A DNA stretch of 64,000 nucleotides from Citrobacter freundii (GTDB taxonomy: Bacteria; Pseudomonadota; Gammaproteobacteria; Enterobacterales; Enterobacteriaceae): contig NZ_CP099222.1 in assembly GCF_029717145.1 (NCBI RefSeq), positions 310,001 through 374,000 of the forward strand. The letters run 5' to 3'. A model generated the notes under the pieces. The model made no database searches. It saw only the letters and a list, made by a program, of their open reading frames with translations, and was not told the origin of the DNA. Shown piece by piece: positions 43,843-52,379 of the stretch. A program made the translations under genes and the position numbers. The stretch's first letter is position 1. Each line of letters begins with the position of its first letter.

Positions 43843-44712
43843 TCACTCGATTTTTTTGCCTTCCATCAGTCGCTGGACCAGCGGCAGCATAATCAATTCC
43901 ATCGCCAGCCCCATCTTGCCGCCCGGCACCACTAATGTATTGATATGGGAAATGAATGAGCCCTGCAGCATCGCCAGCAGCCACGGGAAGTCGATGCCTT
44001 CCAGATTACGAAAATGAATCACTACAAAGCTTTCATCCAGTGACGGAATGCTTTTGGCGGCAAAAGGATTGGAGGTGTCGACGGTCGGTACACGCTGGAA
44101 GTTAATATGCGTACGGGAAAACTGTGGGGTGATGTAATTAATGTAGTCGTCCATTGAACGTACCACCGAATCCATTACCGCCTCGCGGGAGTGACCGCGC
44201 TCGCTGGTGTCGCGGGTCAGCTTCTGGATCCACTCCAGATTGACGATCGGTACCACGCCGACCAGCAGATCAACATGCCGCGCCACGTTTTGCTGCGGCG
44301 TCACCACGCCACCGTGCAGGCCCTCATAGAATAAGACGTCTGTGGGTTCAGGCAGCGGCTGCCACGGGGTAAACGTTCCCGGAACCTGATTCCACGGTAC
44401 GGCCTCATCGTAGGTGTGCAGATATTTTCGTGACTGGCCTTTGCCGGTCTGGCCGTACTCGCTGAAGGTTTGTTCCAGCAGGCCGAAGTCGTTGGCTTCG
44501 GGGCCGAAGTAACTGATGTGTCGCCCGGCGTCGCGCGCTTTGCGGATCGCCATGTCCATCTCCGGACGGGTATAGCGGTGAAAACTGTCGCCTTCCACCT
44601 CGGCGGCGCGCAGATTTAACTGGGCGAAAATTTTACGAAACGCGAGGCTGGTGGTGGTGGTCCCCGCGCCGCTGGATCCTGTTACCGCAATCACCGGATG
44701 TTTGGCAGACAT
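43843..44712 (-). CDS. prkB: Phosphoribulokinase-like protein PrkB
   Basis: A 289-residue member of the class I (proteobacterial) phosphoribulokinase family. The P-loop is GSSGAGTTTT and the family segments EGDSFHRYTRPEM and FYEGLHGG are present. No Rubisco genes are near, and the physiological role in enterobacteria is not established. Last gene of the yheT-yheU-prkB group. Confidence 0.95.
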   Translation of the reverse strand: MSAKHPVIAVTGSSGAGTTTTSLAFRKIFAQLNLRAAEVEGDSFHRYTRPEMDMAIRKARDAGRHISYFGPEANDFGLLEQTFSEYGQTGKGQSRKYLHTYDEAVPWNQVPGTFTPWQPLPEPTDVLFYEGLHGGVVTPQQNVARHVDLLVGVVPIVNLEWIQKLTRDTSERGHSREAVMDSVVRSMDDYINYITPQFSRTHINFQRVPTVDTSNPFAAKSIPSLDESFVVIHFRNLEGIDFPWLLAMLQGSFISHINTLVVPGGKMGLAMELIMLPLVQRLMEGKKIE

Positions 44713-44764
44713 AATAACTCCATGGATAGGTTAGTTTTTATTATAGTCAGCCGCCGGCTGCGGG

Positions 44765-44983
44765 TTATTCGCGAAACTGTTTTCGCGGCATAATGTTGAC
44801 CGTTTCATGCAGTTCTGACCATACCAGTACAGCTTCGCCAGATTGTAACTGGCGTCGGACGTCGGCGACTTTTTGTTCGAGCGAACGTTCATGTTCACCA
44901 TAATCGGTGCCTTCGCGCAAGACAAAGCTTTCAATCAGATTGTCCAGCGCTTCAGGGGATAAGTCCTGCCAGGGGATCTGCAT
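44765..44983 (-). CDS. yheU: UPF0270 protein YheU
   Basis: Small acidic protein of 72 residues, starting [20 protein letters not shown], close to E. coli YheU. Function unknown. The start 44983 matches the family; an upstream in-frame ATG lies inside yheT. It begins 2 bases after the yheT stop. Confidence 0.95.
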   Translation of the reverse strand: MQIPWQDLSPEALDNLIESFVLREGTDYGEHERSLEQKVADVRRQLQSGEAVLVWSELHETVNIMPRKQFRE

Positions 44984-44985
44984 GA

Positions 44986-46002
44986 TTATGCCTCCAGATA
45001 CGTTGTCAGCCAGTCGGGGATACGGGATTCCAGCCACATCTCAGGATGGCGCAGCGTGCCGCTAATAAACCCGACGTGTCCACCGTGCTCGGTTAACTGA
45101 TATTCCACCTGTGAGGGCAGATTTTCCGGTTTGGGGATCACGTGGTGATCCATAAAAGGATCGTCCTTGGCGTGAATAATCAGCGTCGGTTTGGCGATCA
45201 GGTTGAGTAGTGGCATAGCGCTACACTGACGATAATAGTCTATCGCATCGGCAAAACCGTGGATTTTGGCGGTGATCAGATCGTCAAAGTCACGAATGCG
45301 GCGCAGGGACTTCAGCTGTGCCAGGCTTACCGGCAGCGAGCCAGGATAAGCTTCGAGCTTACGCGAGGCATTGGCTTTTAACAGATTAAGCAGATAGCGC
45401 TGGTAAACGCGGGAGAACCCTTTTTCCATATGATAGCTACAGGCCTCCAGCACAAAGGGGGCGGAGACAATAACCGCGGCATCAATCGGGATAGCGTTCC
45501 CTTCTTTGGCCAACAGGCAGGCCAGCATGTTGCCACCGAGCGAGTAGCCGACCGCTGCGGTTGGCACGCGGCCGAACTCGCGCTCCAGCCAGCGTAAAAA
45601 CCAGGTACCGTCCTCGGTCTCGCCGGAGTGATAAATGCGGTTCAGGCGATTCGGCTCGCCGCTGCAGCCGCGAAAATGCATCACCACGCCTAACCAGCCG
45701 CGTTTTTGCGCCGCCTCAATCAGACCGTGGGCGTACGGGCTGTTCAGGCTACCTTCCAGACCGTGAAAAACCACCAGACGCGGTTTGTGCTTCGCCTGAT
45801 GCGGATCTTCACTCCATGCCAGATCGACAAAGTCGCCGTCGGGTAATTCCAGACGCTGCCAGTGGGCGTCGAACTTCACCTTACGGCGAATTAAACGCGG
45901 CAGCATGGTCTGCAGATGGCGATTACTGATCCCGCGCATCGGGCGGAATTCTCGCGAATCATCGGCAGGGAGATTCATTTCTGTTGGAGTGATTTCAACC
46001 AT
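44986..46002 (-). CDS. yheT: Alpha/beta hydrolase YheT
   Basis: Predicted esterase/hydrolase of about 338 residues, UPF0017 (AB-hydrolase 4) family. Nucleophile elbow GYSLGGNML, catalytic Asp in AKDDPFM and His in EHGGHVGF are visible. The N-terminus ([10 protein letters not shown]) differs from E. coli, and other starts (46035, or MNLPAD further in) are possible. Its upstream neighbour is nrtR instead of yheS because of the island. Confidence 0.92.
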   Translation of the reverse strand: MVEITPTEMNLPADDSREFRPMRGISNRHLQTMLPRLIRRKVKFDAHWQRLELPDGDFVDLAWSEDPHQAKHKPRLVVFHGLEGSLNSPYAHGLIEAAQKRGWLGVVMHFRGCSGEPNRLNRIYHSGETEDGTWFLRWLEREFGRVPTAAVGYSLGGNMLACLLAKEGNAIPIDAAVIVSAPFVLEACSYHMEKGFSRVYQRYLLNLLKANASRKLEAYPGSLPVSLAQLKSLRRIRDFDDLITAKIHGFADAIDYYRQCSAMPLLNLIAKPTLIIHAKDDPFMDHHVIPKPENLPSQVEYQLTEHGGHVGFISGTLRHPEMWLESRIPDWLTTYLEA

Positions 46003-46083
46003 AACACCAGAGCAATTAATCATCGAAAACAGCAACTATACCGCGCACAGAGCCTGCGGGTTAGCCAATATGTGATTTTGTAC

Positions 46084-46803
46084 TTATTCAGCCAGCAGGT
46101 TACGTGAGAAAAGATGAAAATCCACACCCGGTTTACGTCGCCACAGGCGGGCTTTCCGCGTGCCGGTGGCCATGCTTTCACCGGTATCTTCAAACATATC
46201 TGAGGCCTCAAAGCGGCGGATCAGGCTTTTGCGCTGAATCGGCTGGCCGAGGATAACCTCTGTGGCTTCCTGTAGCTGACCATGGGTAAAGGTATCCGGC
46301 AAACAATAAACGGGCAGTAAAGAATACTTCGTTTTTTGCCGCAGCCGGTTCAGGGCGGCATCAATGATCGCCTGGTGGTCGAAGGCCAGCGGATAGTCGG
46401 CAAGCTTATCAACCGGGACCCAGCGGGCATCGCTGACGCTGGCAATATGCGGTTCGCAGTCCACCCAGGCTATCAGCGCAAACCAGGTGACCGTCAGGCT
46501 CCAGCCACGCGGGTCACGATCTGGCCCGGAAAATGTGTCCAGCTGTTCCAGCCACGAAGGCGAAACGCCTGTTTTTTCAGTGAGTTTACGCAGCGCTGTG
46601 GCGCGAGTGGAATCATCGTGTGCCATATCAATAAAGCCGCCGGGTAATCCCCAACGTCCTTTCTGCGGCTGGTTTGCCCGTTCGACCAGCAGCACGCACA
46701 GCGCCTGTTGATGCACGGTAAACAACACGCTATCCACCGTTACCAGCGGGGAGGGAAAGCGGCGGGCATCGTACTGATTCAGGTAGTCGGCTTCGGTGGT
46801 CAT
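46084..46803 (-). CDS. nrtR: NrtR-type transcriptional regulator of NAD metabolism
   Basis: A 239-residue protein with an N-terminal Nudix domain and a C-terminal winged-helix (about 155-239, RRFEASDMFEDTG; KPGVDFHLFSRNL), the NrtR layout. The Nudix box at 56-80 is degenerate: GGFIDM...RKLTEKTGV has Lys73 and Lys77 where glutamates of REUxEE belong, with a 2-residue insertion, so hydrolysis is probably lost. NrtR members sense ADP-ribose and repress NAD genes. It diverges from prs-nadV across a palindrome. Confidence 0.85.
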   Translation of the reverse strand: MTTEADYLNQYDARRFPSPLVTVDSVLFTVHQQALCVLLVERANQPQKGRWGLPGGFIDMAHDDSTRATALRKLTEKTGVSPSWLEQLDTFSGPDRDPRGWSLTVTWFALIAWVDCEPHIASVSDARWVPVDKLADYPLAFDHQAIIDAALNRLRQKTKYSLLPVYCLPDTFTHGQLQEATEVILGQPIQRKSLIRRFEASDMFEDTGESMATGTRKARLWRRKPGVDFHLFSRNLLAE

Positions 46804-46890
46804 AAGGTACTCACGATGATGTGCAACGCTGCCAAGTGTACCAGCCCGGTATCGGTGGGCAAGGTGCGTTTTTTTTCCATTGATTATCAG

Positions 46891-46980
46891 TTGATTAGCG
46901 CACGTTCAAGAATACTTTATTTTATGCTTGCTTAATAACTGTCTTAGAGACATTATTAATTGTGTCGAAGGGACACAATT
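46891..46980 (+). promoter_or_regulatory. prs-nadV promoter with candidate NrtR operator
   Basis: Arms AATTGTGTC (46958-46966) and GACACAATT (46972-46980) form a perfect 9-bp inverted repeat around 5 bases. Just upstream TTGCTT (46928-46933) and CATTAT (46951-46956) are spaced 17 bases, a weak sigma-70 pair that puts the palindrome over the start site; TTGATT/TACTTT at 46891/46913 is an alternative. This is a repressor-type layout. Confidence 0.65.
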
Positions 46981-46995
46981 TAAAGGGGAAGCGAG

Positions 46996-47856
46996 ATGAG
47001 CGTAAAATTAACCTTAACGCTGGATGACCAGGCTTACGCTATTGCCAGCGGTATTTTTCCTGATGGGGCCGTCTGGTTGAAAGTCACCGACGCATTACCA
47101 TCCTTCGCTCACCACATGCGCATTCGTGCCGCGGCGATGCGCGATATGAACGACTTTATGCTATTGGCGCAGTTGGTCGACGCGGTGCGCCATCAGACCG
47201 ATGTACGGGTCAGCCATCTTGAACTTCCCTGGCTGCCGTGGGCGCGCCAGGACCGACATATGGTTGCGGGCGACAGCTTTGCGCTGAAGGTTTTTGCCCG
47301 TCAGCTCAATACGTTGCAGTTCGACAAGGTGAAGGTACTTGATCCACACAGCGACGCGGCGGCAGCGGCTATCGATAATTTCATCACTCTTCCCCAGGAG
47401 GTCTGTCTGCTGCAAAGCGCGACCTTGCAGCGCCAGTTCCAGCAAAATGCGCTGATGCTGGTGGCTCCTGATGCCGGAGCATTAAAGAAAATTGATGCTG
47501 TCGCCAGAGCCTCAGGGGTTGCTGAATACGCCATTTTGAGCAAAAAACGCGATGTCGCCAGCGGCAACCTGACGGGTTTCGCGTTGGTTGCCGGGGATGT
47601 TAAAGACCGGGATGTGCTGATTGTCGACGACCTGTGCGACGCTGGCGGCACCTTCATTGGCTCTGCCCAGGTTTTACGCGATGCCGGCGCGCGCAGCGTC
47701 AGCCTGTACGTTACCCACGGGATCTTTTCTAAGGGCGTTGAGCACCTGTTTGCCAACGGCATTGACGCCGTTTACACCACCACATCGTTAGCGTCCTCTA
47801 CGCGGGCCCATCCGCAGCTTGAACTTATCGACATTGACGCGATTTACCGCGCCTGA
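46996..47856 (+). CDS. Short ribose-phosphate pyrophosphokinase linked to NAD salvage
   Basis: Makes PRPP from ribose 5-phosphate and ATP. The 286-residue protein is shorter than housekeeping Prs (about 315). It keeps the ATP-binding WARQDRH motif and the PRPP loop DVLIVDDLCDAGGTF. It is 14 bases before nadV, whose reaction uses PRPP, so a dedicated supply is likely. Similar prs-nadV pairs are known in Haemophilus plasmids and Vibrio phage KVP40. Confidence 0.88.
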   Translation: MSVKLTLTLDDQAYAIASGIFPDGAVWLKVTDALPSFAHHMRIRAAAMRDMNDFMLLAQLVDAVRHQTDVRVSHLELPWLPWARQDRHMVAGDSFALKVFARQLNTLQFDKVKVLDPHSDAAAAAIDNFITLPQEVCLLQSATLQRQFQQNALMLVAPDAGALKKIDAVARASGVAEYAILSKKRDVASGNLTGFALVAGDVKDRDVLIVDDLCDAGGTFIGSAQVLRDAGARSVSLYVTHGIFSKGVEHLFANGIDAVYTTTSLASSTRAHPQLELIDIDAIYRA

Positions 47857-47870
47857 GGGAGACACCTGTT

Positions 47871-49361
47871 ATGAAAATGAATCCAATCTTGGCTATTGAT
47901 GGCTACAAAGTGTCTCACCGCGTGCAGTATCCGCAGGGCACCAGCCGGGTCTATTCCAACTTTACCCCGCGCAGCGATCGCTTTTTCTCGTCGCCGTTGC
48001 CGGATGGCAAGCTGGTGTTCTTCGGTCTGCAGGGCTTTTTGCAGTGGTTTTTGGTTGATTTGTTTAACGAGGCGTTCTTTGCCCGACCGCAGGAAGAGGT
48101 GGTCAGTGAATACAAACAGGTGATGGACGGGTATCTGGGAAAAGATGTCGTGGCGGTTGATCACATTCGTGCGCTGCACCAGCTGGGCTATCTGCCGTTG
48201 CACATTAAAGCACTGGATGAAGGCAGCAAAGTCCCGATGGCGGTGCCGGTATTAACCATCATCAATACTCAACCTGAGTTTTTCTGGCTGGTGAATTACC
48301 TCGAGACGGTACTGTCGGCTGAGCTGTGGAAAGCGTCAACCAATGCCACCATCGCGCATCACTACCGCAAAATCTGTGCGCATTGGGCAGAAAAAACCTG
48401 TAGCGATATGACGCACCTTGACTTCCAGTGCCATGACTTTTCGTTTCGCGGTATGTCAGGATTGCAGGACACCATGCAGGCGGGCGGCGGGCATCTGCTG
48501 AGCTTTAAAGGCACCGACAGTATTCCGTCGCTGCTGTACGCCCGTGATTACTACACCGACGGCGAGGCGTATTTCATCGGTGCCAGCATTCCAGCCACCG
48601 AGCACAGCGTGATGTGCATGGGCGAGCGTGAACACGAGATCGAAACCTTCCGTCGTCTGATTGCCGATCTGTACCCGCAGGGATTTGTGTCGATAGTCTC
48701 CGATACCTGGGACTACTGGCAGGTGCTGACGGAGTATACCCGGGAACTGAAGCACATCATTCTGGCGCGTGAGGGGCGGGTGGTGTTCCGCCCGGACAGC
48801 GGTAACCCGGTCGATATTCTGTGTGGCACTGGGTTAGATGACGATAACCGTGCCGAACGTACGCCAGAGGAAAAAGGTTCCGTGGAGGTGCTGTGGGAGA
48901 TTTTTGGCGGTACGGTAAACGCCAAAGGGTATAAGGTGCTCGACCCGCATGTAGGGCTGATTTATGGCGACTCTATTACGCTGGAGCGGGCGAATGAAAT
49001 CTTGCGTCGCCTCGAGGCTAAAGGCTTTGCCAGCTCAAACGTGGTGTTCGGGGTGGGATCGTTTACCTATCAGTACAACACGCGAGATACCTTTGGCTTT
49101 GCGATGAAAGCGACGTGGGGAGAAGTGAACGGTAAAGGCCGGACCATCTTTAAGGAGCCGAAAACCGACAATGGTCTGAAACGCTCTGCCCGCGGGCTGC
49201 TGCGCGTTGCACATGATGAGCAGGGCGAGTTACGACTGCATGATGAACAACGTTGGCAACAGGAGCAGGAAGGCGAGCTGAAAACCCGCTTCCTCGACGG
49301 TAAGCTTTATCACCGTCAACATTTCGACGATATCCGCCAGCGCCTGGCGGCGCAAAAATAA
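47871..49361 (+). CDS. nadV: Nicotinamide phosphoribosyltransferase NadV
   Basis: Joins nicotinamide and PRPP to give NMN, a one-step salvage route that avoids nicotinamide deamidation. The 496 residues match the NAMPT family, with HDFSFRGMSG, GTDSIPSLL, the catalytic histidine in SIPATEHSVM, and PRPP-binding FRPDSGNPVDIL. Second gene of the operon facing nrtR. A hairpin follows the stop codon before mdcA. Confidence 0.93.
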   Translation: MKMNPILAIDGYKVSHRVQYPQGTSRVYSNFTPRSDRFFSSPLPDGKLVFFGLQGFLQWFLVDLFNEAFFARPQEEVVSEYKQVMDGYLGKDVVAVDHIRALHQLGYLPLHIKALDEGSKVPMAVPVLTIINTQPEFFWLVNYLETVLSAELWKASTNATIAHHYRKICAHWAEKTCSDMTHLDFQCHDFSFRGMSGLQDTMQAGGGHLLSFKGTDSIPSLLYARDYYTDGEAYFIGASIPATEHSVMCMGEREHEIETFRRLIADLYPQGFVSIVSDTWDYWQVLTEYTRELKHIILAREGRVVFRPDSGNPVDILCGTGLDDDNRAERTPEEKGSVEVLWEIFGGTVNAKGYKVLDPHVGLIYGDSITLERANEILRRLEAKGFASSNVVFGVGSFTYQYNTRDTFGFAMKATWGEVNGKGRTIFKEPKTDNGLKRSARGLLRVAHDEQGELRLHDEQRWQQEQEGELKTRFLDGKLYHRQHFDDIRQRLAAQK

Positions 49362-49369
49362 TTTCCTGT

Positions 49370-49391
49370 AAGCGGGTAGCGATACCCGCTT
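49370..49391 (+). terminator. Terminator-like hairpin after nadV
   Basis: Perfect 9-bp stem AAGCGGGTA/TACCCGCTT with a GCGA loop, followed by a short T-poor tail (TACTTACC). It separates the NAD operon from mdc; termination may be partial. Confidence 0.65.
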
Positions 49392-49400
49392 TACTTACCC

Positions 49401-49480
49401 CGCTTAAATTGATCCTCATCACAAATCGTTACTTCAATTATTACTCTCAAGCTAATGATTCACGCCTACGCTTAATTGAT
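49401..49480 (+). promoter_or_regulatory. mdc operon control region: CRP-like site and direct repeat
   Basis: A CRP-like site ATTGA-TCCTCA-TCACA lies at 49408-49423, with one perfect half. CGCTTAAATTGAT (49401-49413) is repeated as CGCTTAATTGAT (49469-49480), 68 bases apart; such repeats could be MdcR half-sites. Both assignments are inference from pattern and position upstream of mdcA. Confidence 0.4.
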
Positions 49481-49555
49481 GAATTTCTCACCAGAGCGCA
49501 CACTCTTTCCAGTGTTAAGCAATCAAAAATGATTCGCTGAATCAGGAGGTTAATA

Positions 49556-51211
49556 ATGTTATCTGGGCAAACGCCAGCTCGAGTCTGGAACACCCGCCGC
49601 ACAGAAAAACAGCGGCGTCTGGCTTCCGTTCCGGTGCAGGGCAAGGTTCTGCCGACCGCAGACCTGACCGCGATGCTGGAATTACTTATCGCGCCGGGTG
49701 ACCGCGTGGTATTAGAAGGGAATAACCAAAAGCAGGCAGATTTCTTATCTCGCATGCTGGCTGAAGTTAACCCGCAAAAAGTGCACGACCTGCACATGAT
49801 TATGCCCAGCGTCGGACGCAGCGAGCATCTGGATATCTTCGAAAAAGGTATCGCTCGCAAGCTGGACTTCTCTTTCTCCGGTACCCAAAGCCTGCGTATT
49901 TCGCAGCTACTGGAAGATGGTCAGCTGGAAATTGGCGCCATCCACACCTACATCGAACTTTACTCCCGTCTGTATGTTGACCTGTCGCCAAACGTGGCGC
50001 TGATTGCCGGTTTCAAAGCCGACCGCAAAGGTAACCTCTACACCGGGGCGAGTACCGAAGATACCCCGGCGCTGGTTGAAGCCGCCGCATTCCATGACGG
50101 TATCGTCATCGCGCAGGTTAACGAACTGGTCGACGATGAATGCGACCTGCCGCGCGTTGATATTCCGGGCTCATGGATTGATTACGTGGTCGTCGCCGAT
50201 AAGCCGTTCTTCATTGAACCGCTGTTCACCCGTGACCCGCGCCTGATCAAACAAGAACATATCCTGATGGCGATGATGGCCATTAAAGGTATCTACGCAG
50301 AACACCAGGTCCAGTCCCTCAACCACGGTATCGGCTTTAACACTGCGGCAATCGAGCTGCTGTTGCCGACCTACGGCGAACAGCTGGGTCTGAAAGGCAA
50401 AATCTGTAAACACTGGACGCTGAACCCACATCCAACGCTGATTCCTGCTATCGAAAGCGGCTGGGTTGAAAGCGTGCACTGCTTCGGCGGTGAATTAGGG
50501 ATGGAAGAGTACATCCGTGCCCGCCCAGACGTGTTCTTCACCGGTGCCGATGGTTCAATGCGTTCTAACCGTGCTTTCTGTCAGTTGGCGGGTCAGTACG
50601 CGGTCGATATGTTTATCGGTTCCACTTTGCAGGTTGATGGCTATGCCAACTCCTCAACGGTGACCCGTGGACGCCTGTCTGGTTTCGGCGGCGCACCAAA
50701 CATGGGCCATGACCCGCACGGCCGTCGTCATGCAACTCCTGCCTGGCTGAACATGATTACCGAACCTGACCCAATGCAGCGCGGTAAAAAACTGGTTGTT
50801 CAGATGGTTGAAACCTTCCAGGCCGGCGTGAAACCGACCTTCGTCGAGAAACTTGATGCGGTTGAAGTCGCCAAAACCTCCGGGATGCCGCTGGCACCGG
50901 TGATGATTTATGGTGATGACGTTACCCACGTCCTGACCGAAGAAGGGATCGCTTACCTCTACCGGGCAAAAGATCTTGAAGAACGCCGGGCGATGGTGGC
51001 TGCGGTTGCAGGGATCACCGACATCGGTCTGGGCGTTGATGCGAAACGCGTCGCTGAGCTACGTCAGAGTGGCAAGGTGGTGTATCCAGAAGATATGGGC
51101 ATTCGTCGTACCGACGCGACCCGTTCTCTGCTGGCCGCCGGTAGCGTGTCCGATCTCGTTGAATGGTCTGGCGGTCTTTACAACCCACCTGCGAAATTCC
51201 GGAGCTGGTAA
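49556..51211 (+). CDS. mdcA: Malonate decarboxylase alpha subunit (acetyl-S-ACP:malonate ACP transferase)
   Basis: Exchanges acetate for malonate on the thiol of the MdcC prosthetic group. The 551-residue protein is a CoA-transferase-like enzyme, similar to Klebsiella pneumoniae MdcA. First gene of mdcABCDEFGH, with AGGAGG seven bases before its ATG. Its TAA shares a base with the mdcB ATG. Confidence 0.96.
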   Translation: MLSGQTPARVWNTRRTEKQRRLASVPVQGKVLPTADLTAMLELLIAPGDRVVLEGNNQKQADFLSRMLAEVNPQKVHDLHMIMPSVGRSEHLDIFEKGIARKLDFSFSGTQSLRISQLLEDGQLEIGAIHTYIELYSRLYVDLSPNVALIAGFKADRKGNLYTGASTEDTPALVEAAAFHDGIVIAQVNELVDDECDLPRVDIPGSWIDYVVVADKPFFIEPLFTRDPRLIKQEHILMAMMAIKGIYAEHQVQSLNHGIGFNTAAIELLLPTYGEQLGLKGKICKHWTLNPHPTLIPAIESGWVESVHCFGGELGMEEYIRARPDVFFTGADGSMRSNRAFCQLAGQYAVDMFIGSTLQVDGYANSSTVTRGRLSGFGGAPNMGHDPHGRRHATPAWLNMITEPDPMQRGKKLVVQMVETFQAGVKPTFVEKLDAVEVAKTSGMPLAPVMIYGDDVTHVLTEEGIAYLYRAKDLEERRAMVAAVAGITDIGLGVDAKRVAELRQSGKVVYPEDMGIRRTDATRSLLAAGSVSDLVEWSGGLYNPPAKFRSW

Positions 51212-52098
51212 TGAAACTTCTGTCCCCGATTCAGGTTGAAGGCGGTGCCGAATGGCTGGCGCAAACTGCCACGCAGTGTCTGATTGACGAAGCGCGACTC
51301 AGCCCGAAACCCGGTCTGGTGGACAGTCGGGGGAATGGCGCGCATCACGACTTGTCGCTTGCGTTAATGGAGCGTTCTGCGCACAGCCTGACCTCTACAT
51401 TTCAGTCGTTAGCGCAACAAAGCTGGCAGCGTCCAGCGGATATTGCGCTCAGACAAACCATAGGGCGACTCGGTCGCGAAGGCGAGCAACAGATGATGGC
51501 GGCCACGGACGGTGTGAACACCCACCGTGGCGCGATTTGGGCACTGGGATTGTTGGTGAGCGCGGTGGCAATGCACGGTGGCACCGCGAGTGCACAGCAG
51601 GTCGCGGCGACTGCCGCCGAGCTGGCAAAACTGCCGGATGCCGCCGCACCCAAAGTGTTCAGCAAAGGGCTGCGTGCGACGCACCGTTATCAGGTGCCGG
51701 GTGCACGTGAAGAGGCACAGCAGGCGTTTCCGCATGTGATGCAACGTGCGCTGCCGCAACTGCGTTTAAGCCGGTTTAACGGCAGCAGTGAAACGCACGC
51801 CAGACTCGACGCGCTGATGGCGATCATGACCTCGCTGACCGATACCTGCGTGCTCTCTCGCGCAGGCATGGAAGGGCTGGATGCCATGCAGGACGGCGCC
51901 CGTGCGGTGCTGAATGCTGGCGGCAGCGCTCATCCAGCAGGTCAGGCGGCATTGGCCGCACTCGATAGCCATATGCTGGCGCTGAACGCCTCGCCGGGCG
52001 GGGCAGCAGATTTACTCGCCGCCACCTTGTTCATCGACCGCATCGATTCGCCCTATACACGAAGTATTAAGAGGATGTTATGGAACACATTACGTTAA
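51211..52098 (+). CDS. mdcB: Triphosphoribosyl-dephospho-CoA synthase MdcB
   Basis: Makes 2'-(5''-triphosphoribosyl)-3'-dephospho-CoA, the precursor of the MdcC prosthetic group, from ATP and dephospho-CoA. The 295-residue protein belongs to the CitG/MdcB family and has the family signature SPKPGLVDSRGNGAHHDLS near residue 32. The start MKLLSPIQ at 51211 overlaps the mdcA stop; the longer reading frame from 51163 lies inside mdcA. It overlaps mdcC by 19 bases. Confidence 0.94.
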   Translation: MKLLSPIQVEGGAEWLAQTATQCLIDEARLSPKPGLVDSRGNGAHHDLSLALMERSAHSLTSTFQSLAQQSWQRPADIALRQTIGRLGREGEQQMMAATDGVNTHRGAIWALGLLVSAVAMHGGTASAQQVAATAAELAKLPDAAAPKVFSKGLRATHRYQVPGAREEAQQAFPHVMQRALPQLRLSRFNGSSETHARLDALMAIMTSLTDTCVLSRAGMEGLDAMQDGARAVLNAGGSAHPAGQAALAALDSHMLALNASPGGAADLLAATLFIDRIDSPYTRSIKRMLWNTLR

Positions 52099-52379
52099 CC
52101 GTACCGGCAAGCCGCACCTTAAGCGGTAAAGCGCTGGCAGGCGTCGTGGGCTCCGGGGATATGGAGGTGTTATTCACCGCCGACCAGAGCCAGACGTTAA
52201 CCATTGATATCACCACTTCTGTCGATAACAGCCGTAGTCGCTGGGAAGCGTTGTTGAACCGTCTGCAAACGGTCAGCAGCCTGCCTGCAGGAAAACTGAC
52301 GATCCACGACTTTGGCGCAACCCCAGGTGTTGCACGTATTCGTATCGAACAGGTATTTGAAGAGGTGAGCCATGCGTGA
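52080..52379 (+). CDS. mdcC: Malonate decarboxylase acyl carrier protein (delta subunit)
   Basis: Carries the acetyl/malonyl group on a phosphoribosyl-dephospho-CoA arm. The 99-residue protein has the attachment site GSGDMEVL with Ser25, the position known in K. pneumoniae MdcC. Unlike fatty-acid ACP it lacks a DSL motif. It overlaps mdcB and mdcD, so the subunits are translationally coupled. Confidence 0.95.
   Translation: MEHITLTVPASRTLSGKALAGVVGSGDMEVLFTADQSQTLTIDITTSVDNSRSRWEALLNRLQTVSSLPAGKLTIHDFGATPGVARIRIEQVFEEVSHA

Noticed and set aside
43843-44712. Calvin-cycle role for the phosphoribulokinase-like gene
   Set aside because: No Rubisco or other Calvin genes are near, and the gene is a standard enterobacterial one of unproven role.
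46036-46083. Search for direct repeats or an integrase at the island's left edge
   Set aside because: No repeat shared with the right edge (about 57620-57640) and no recombinase gene could be seen.
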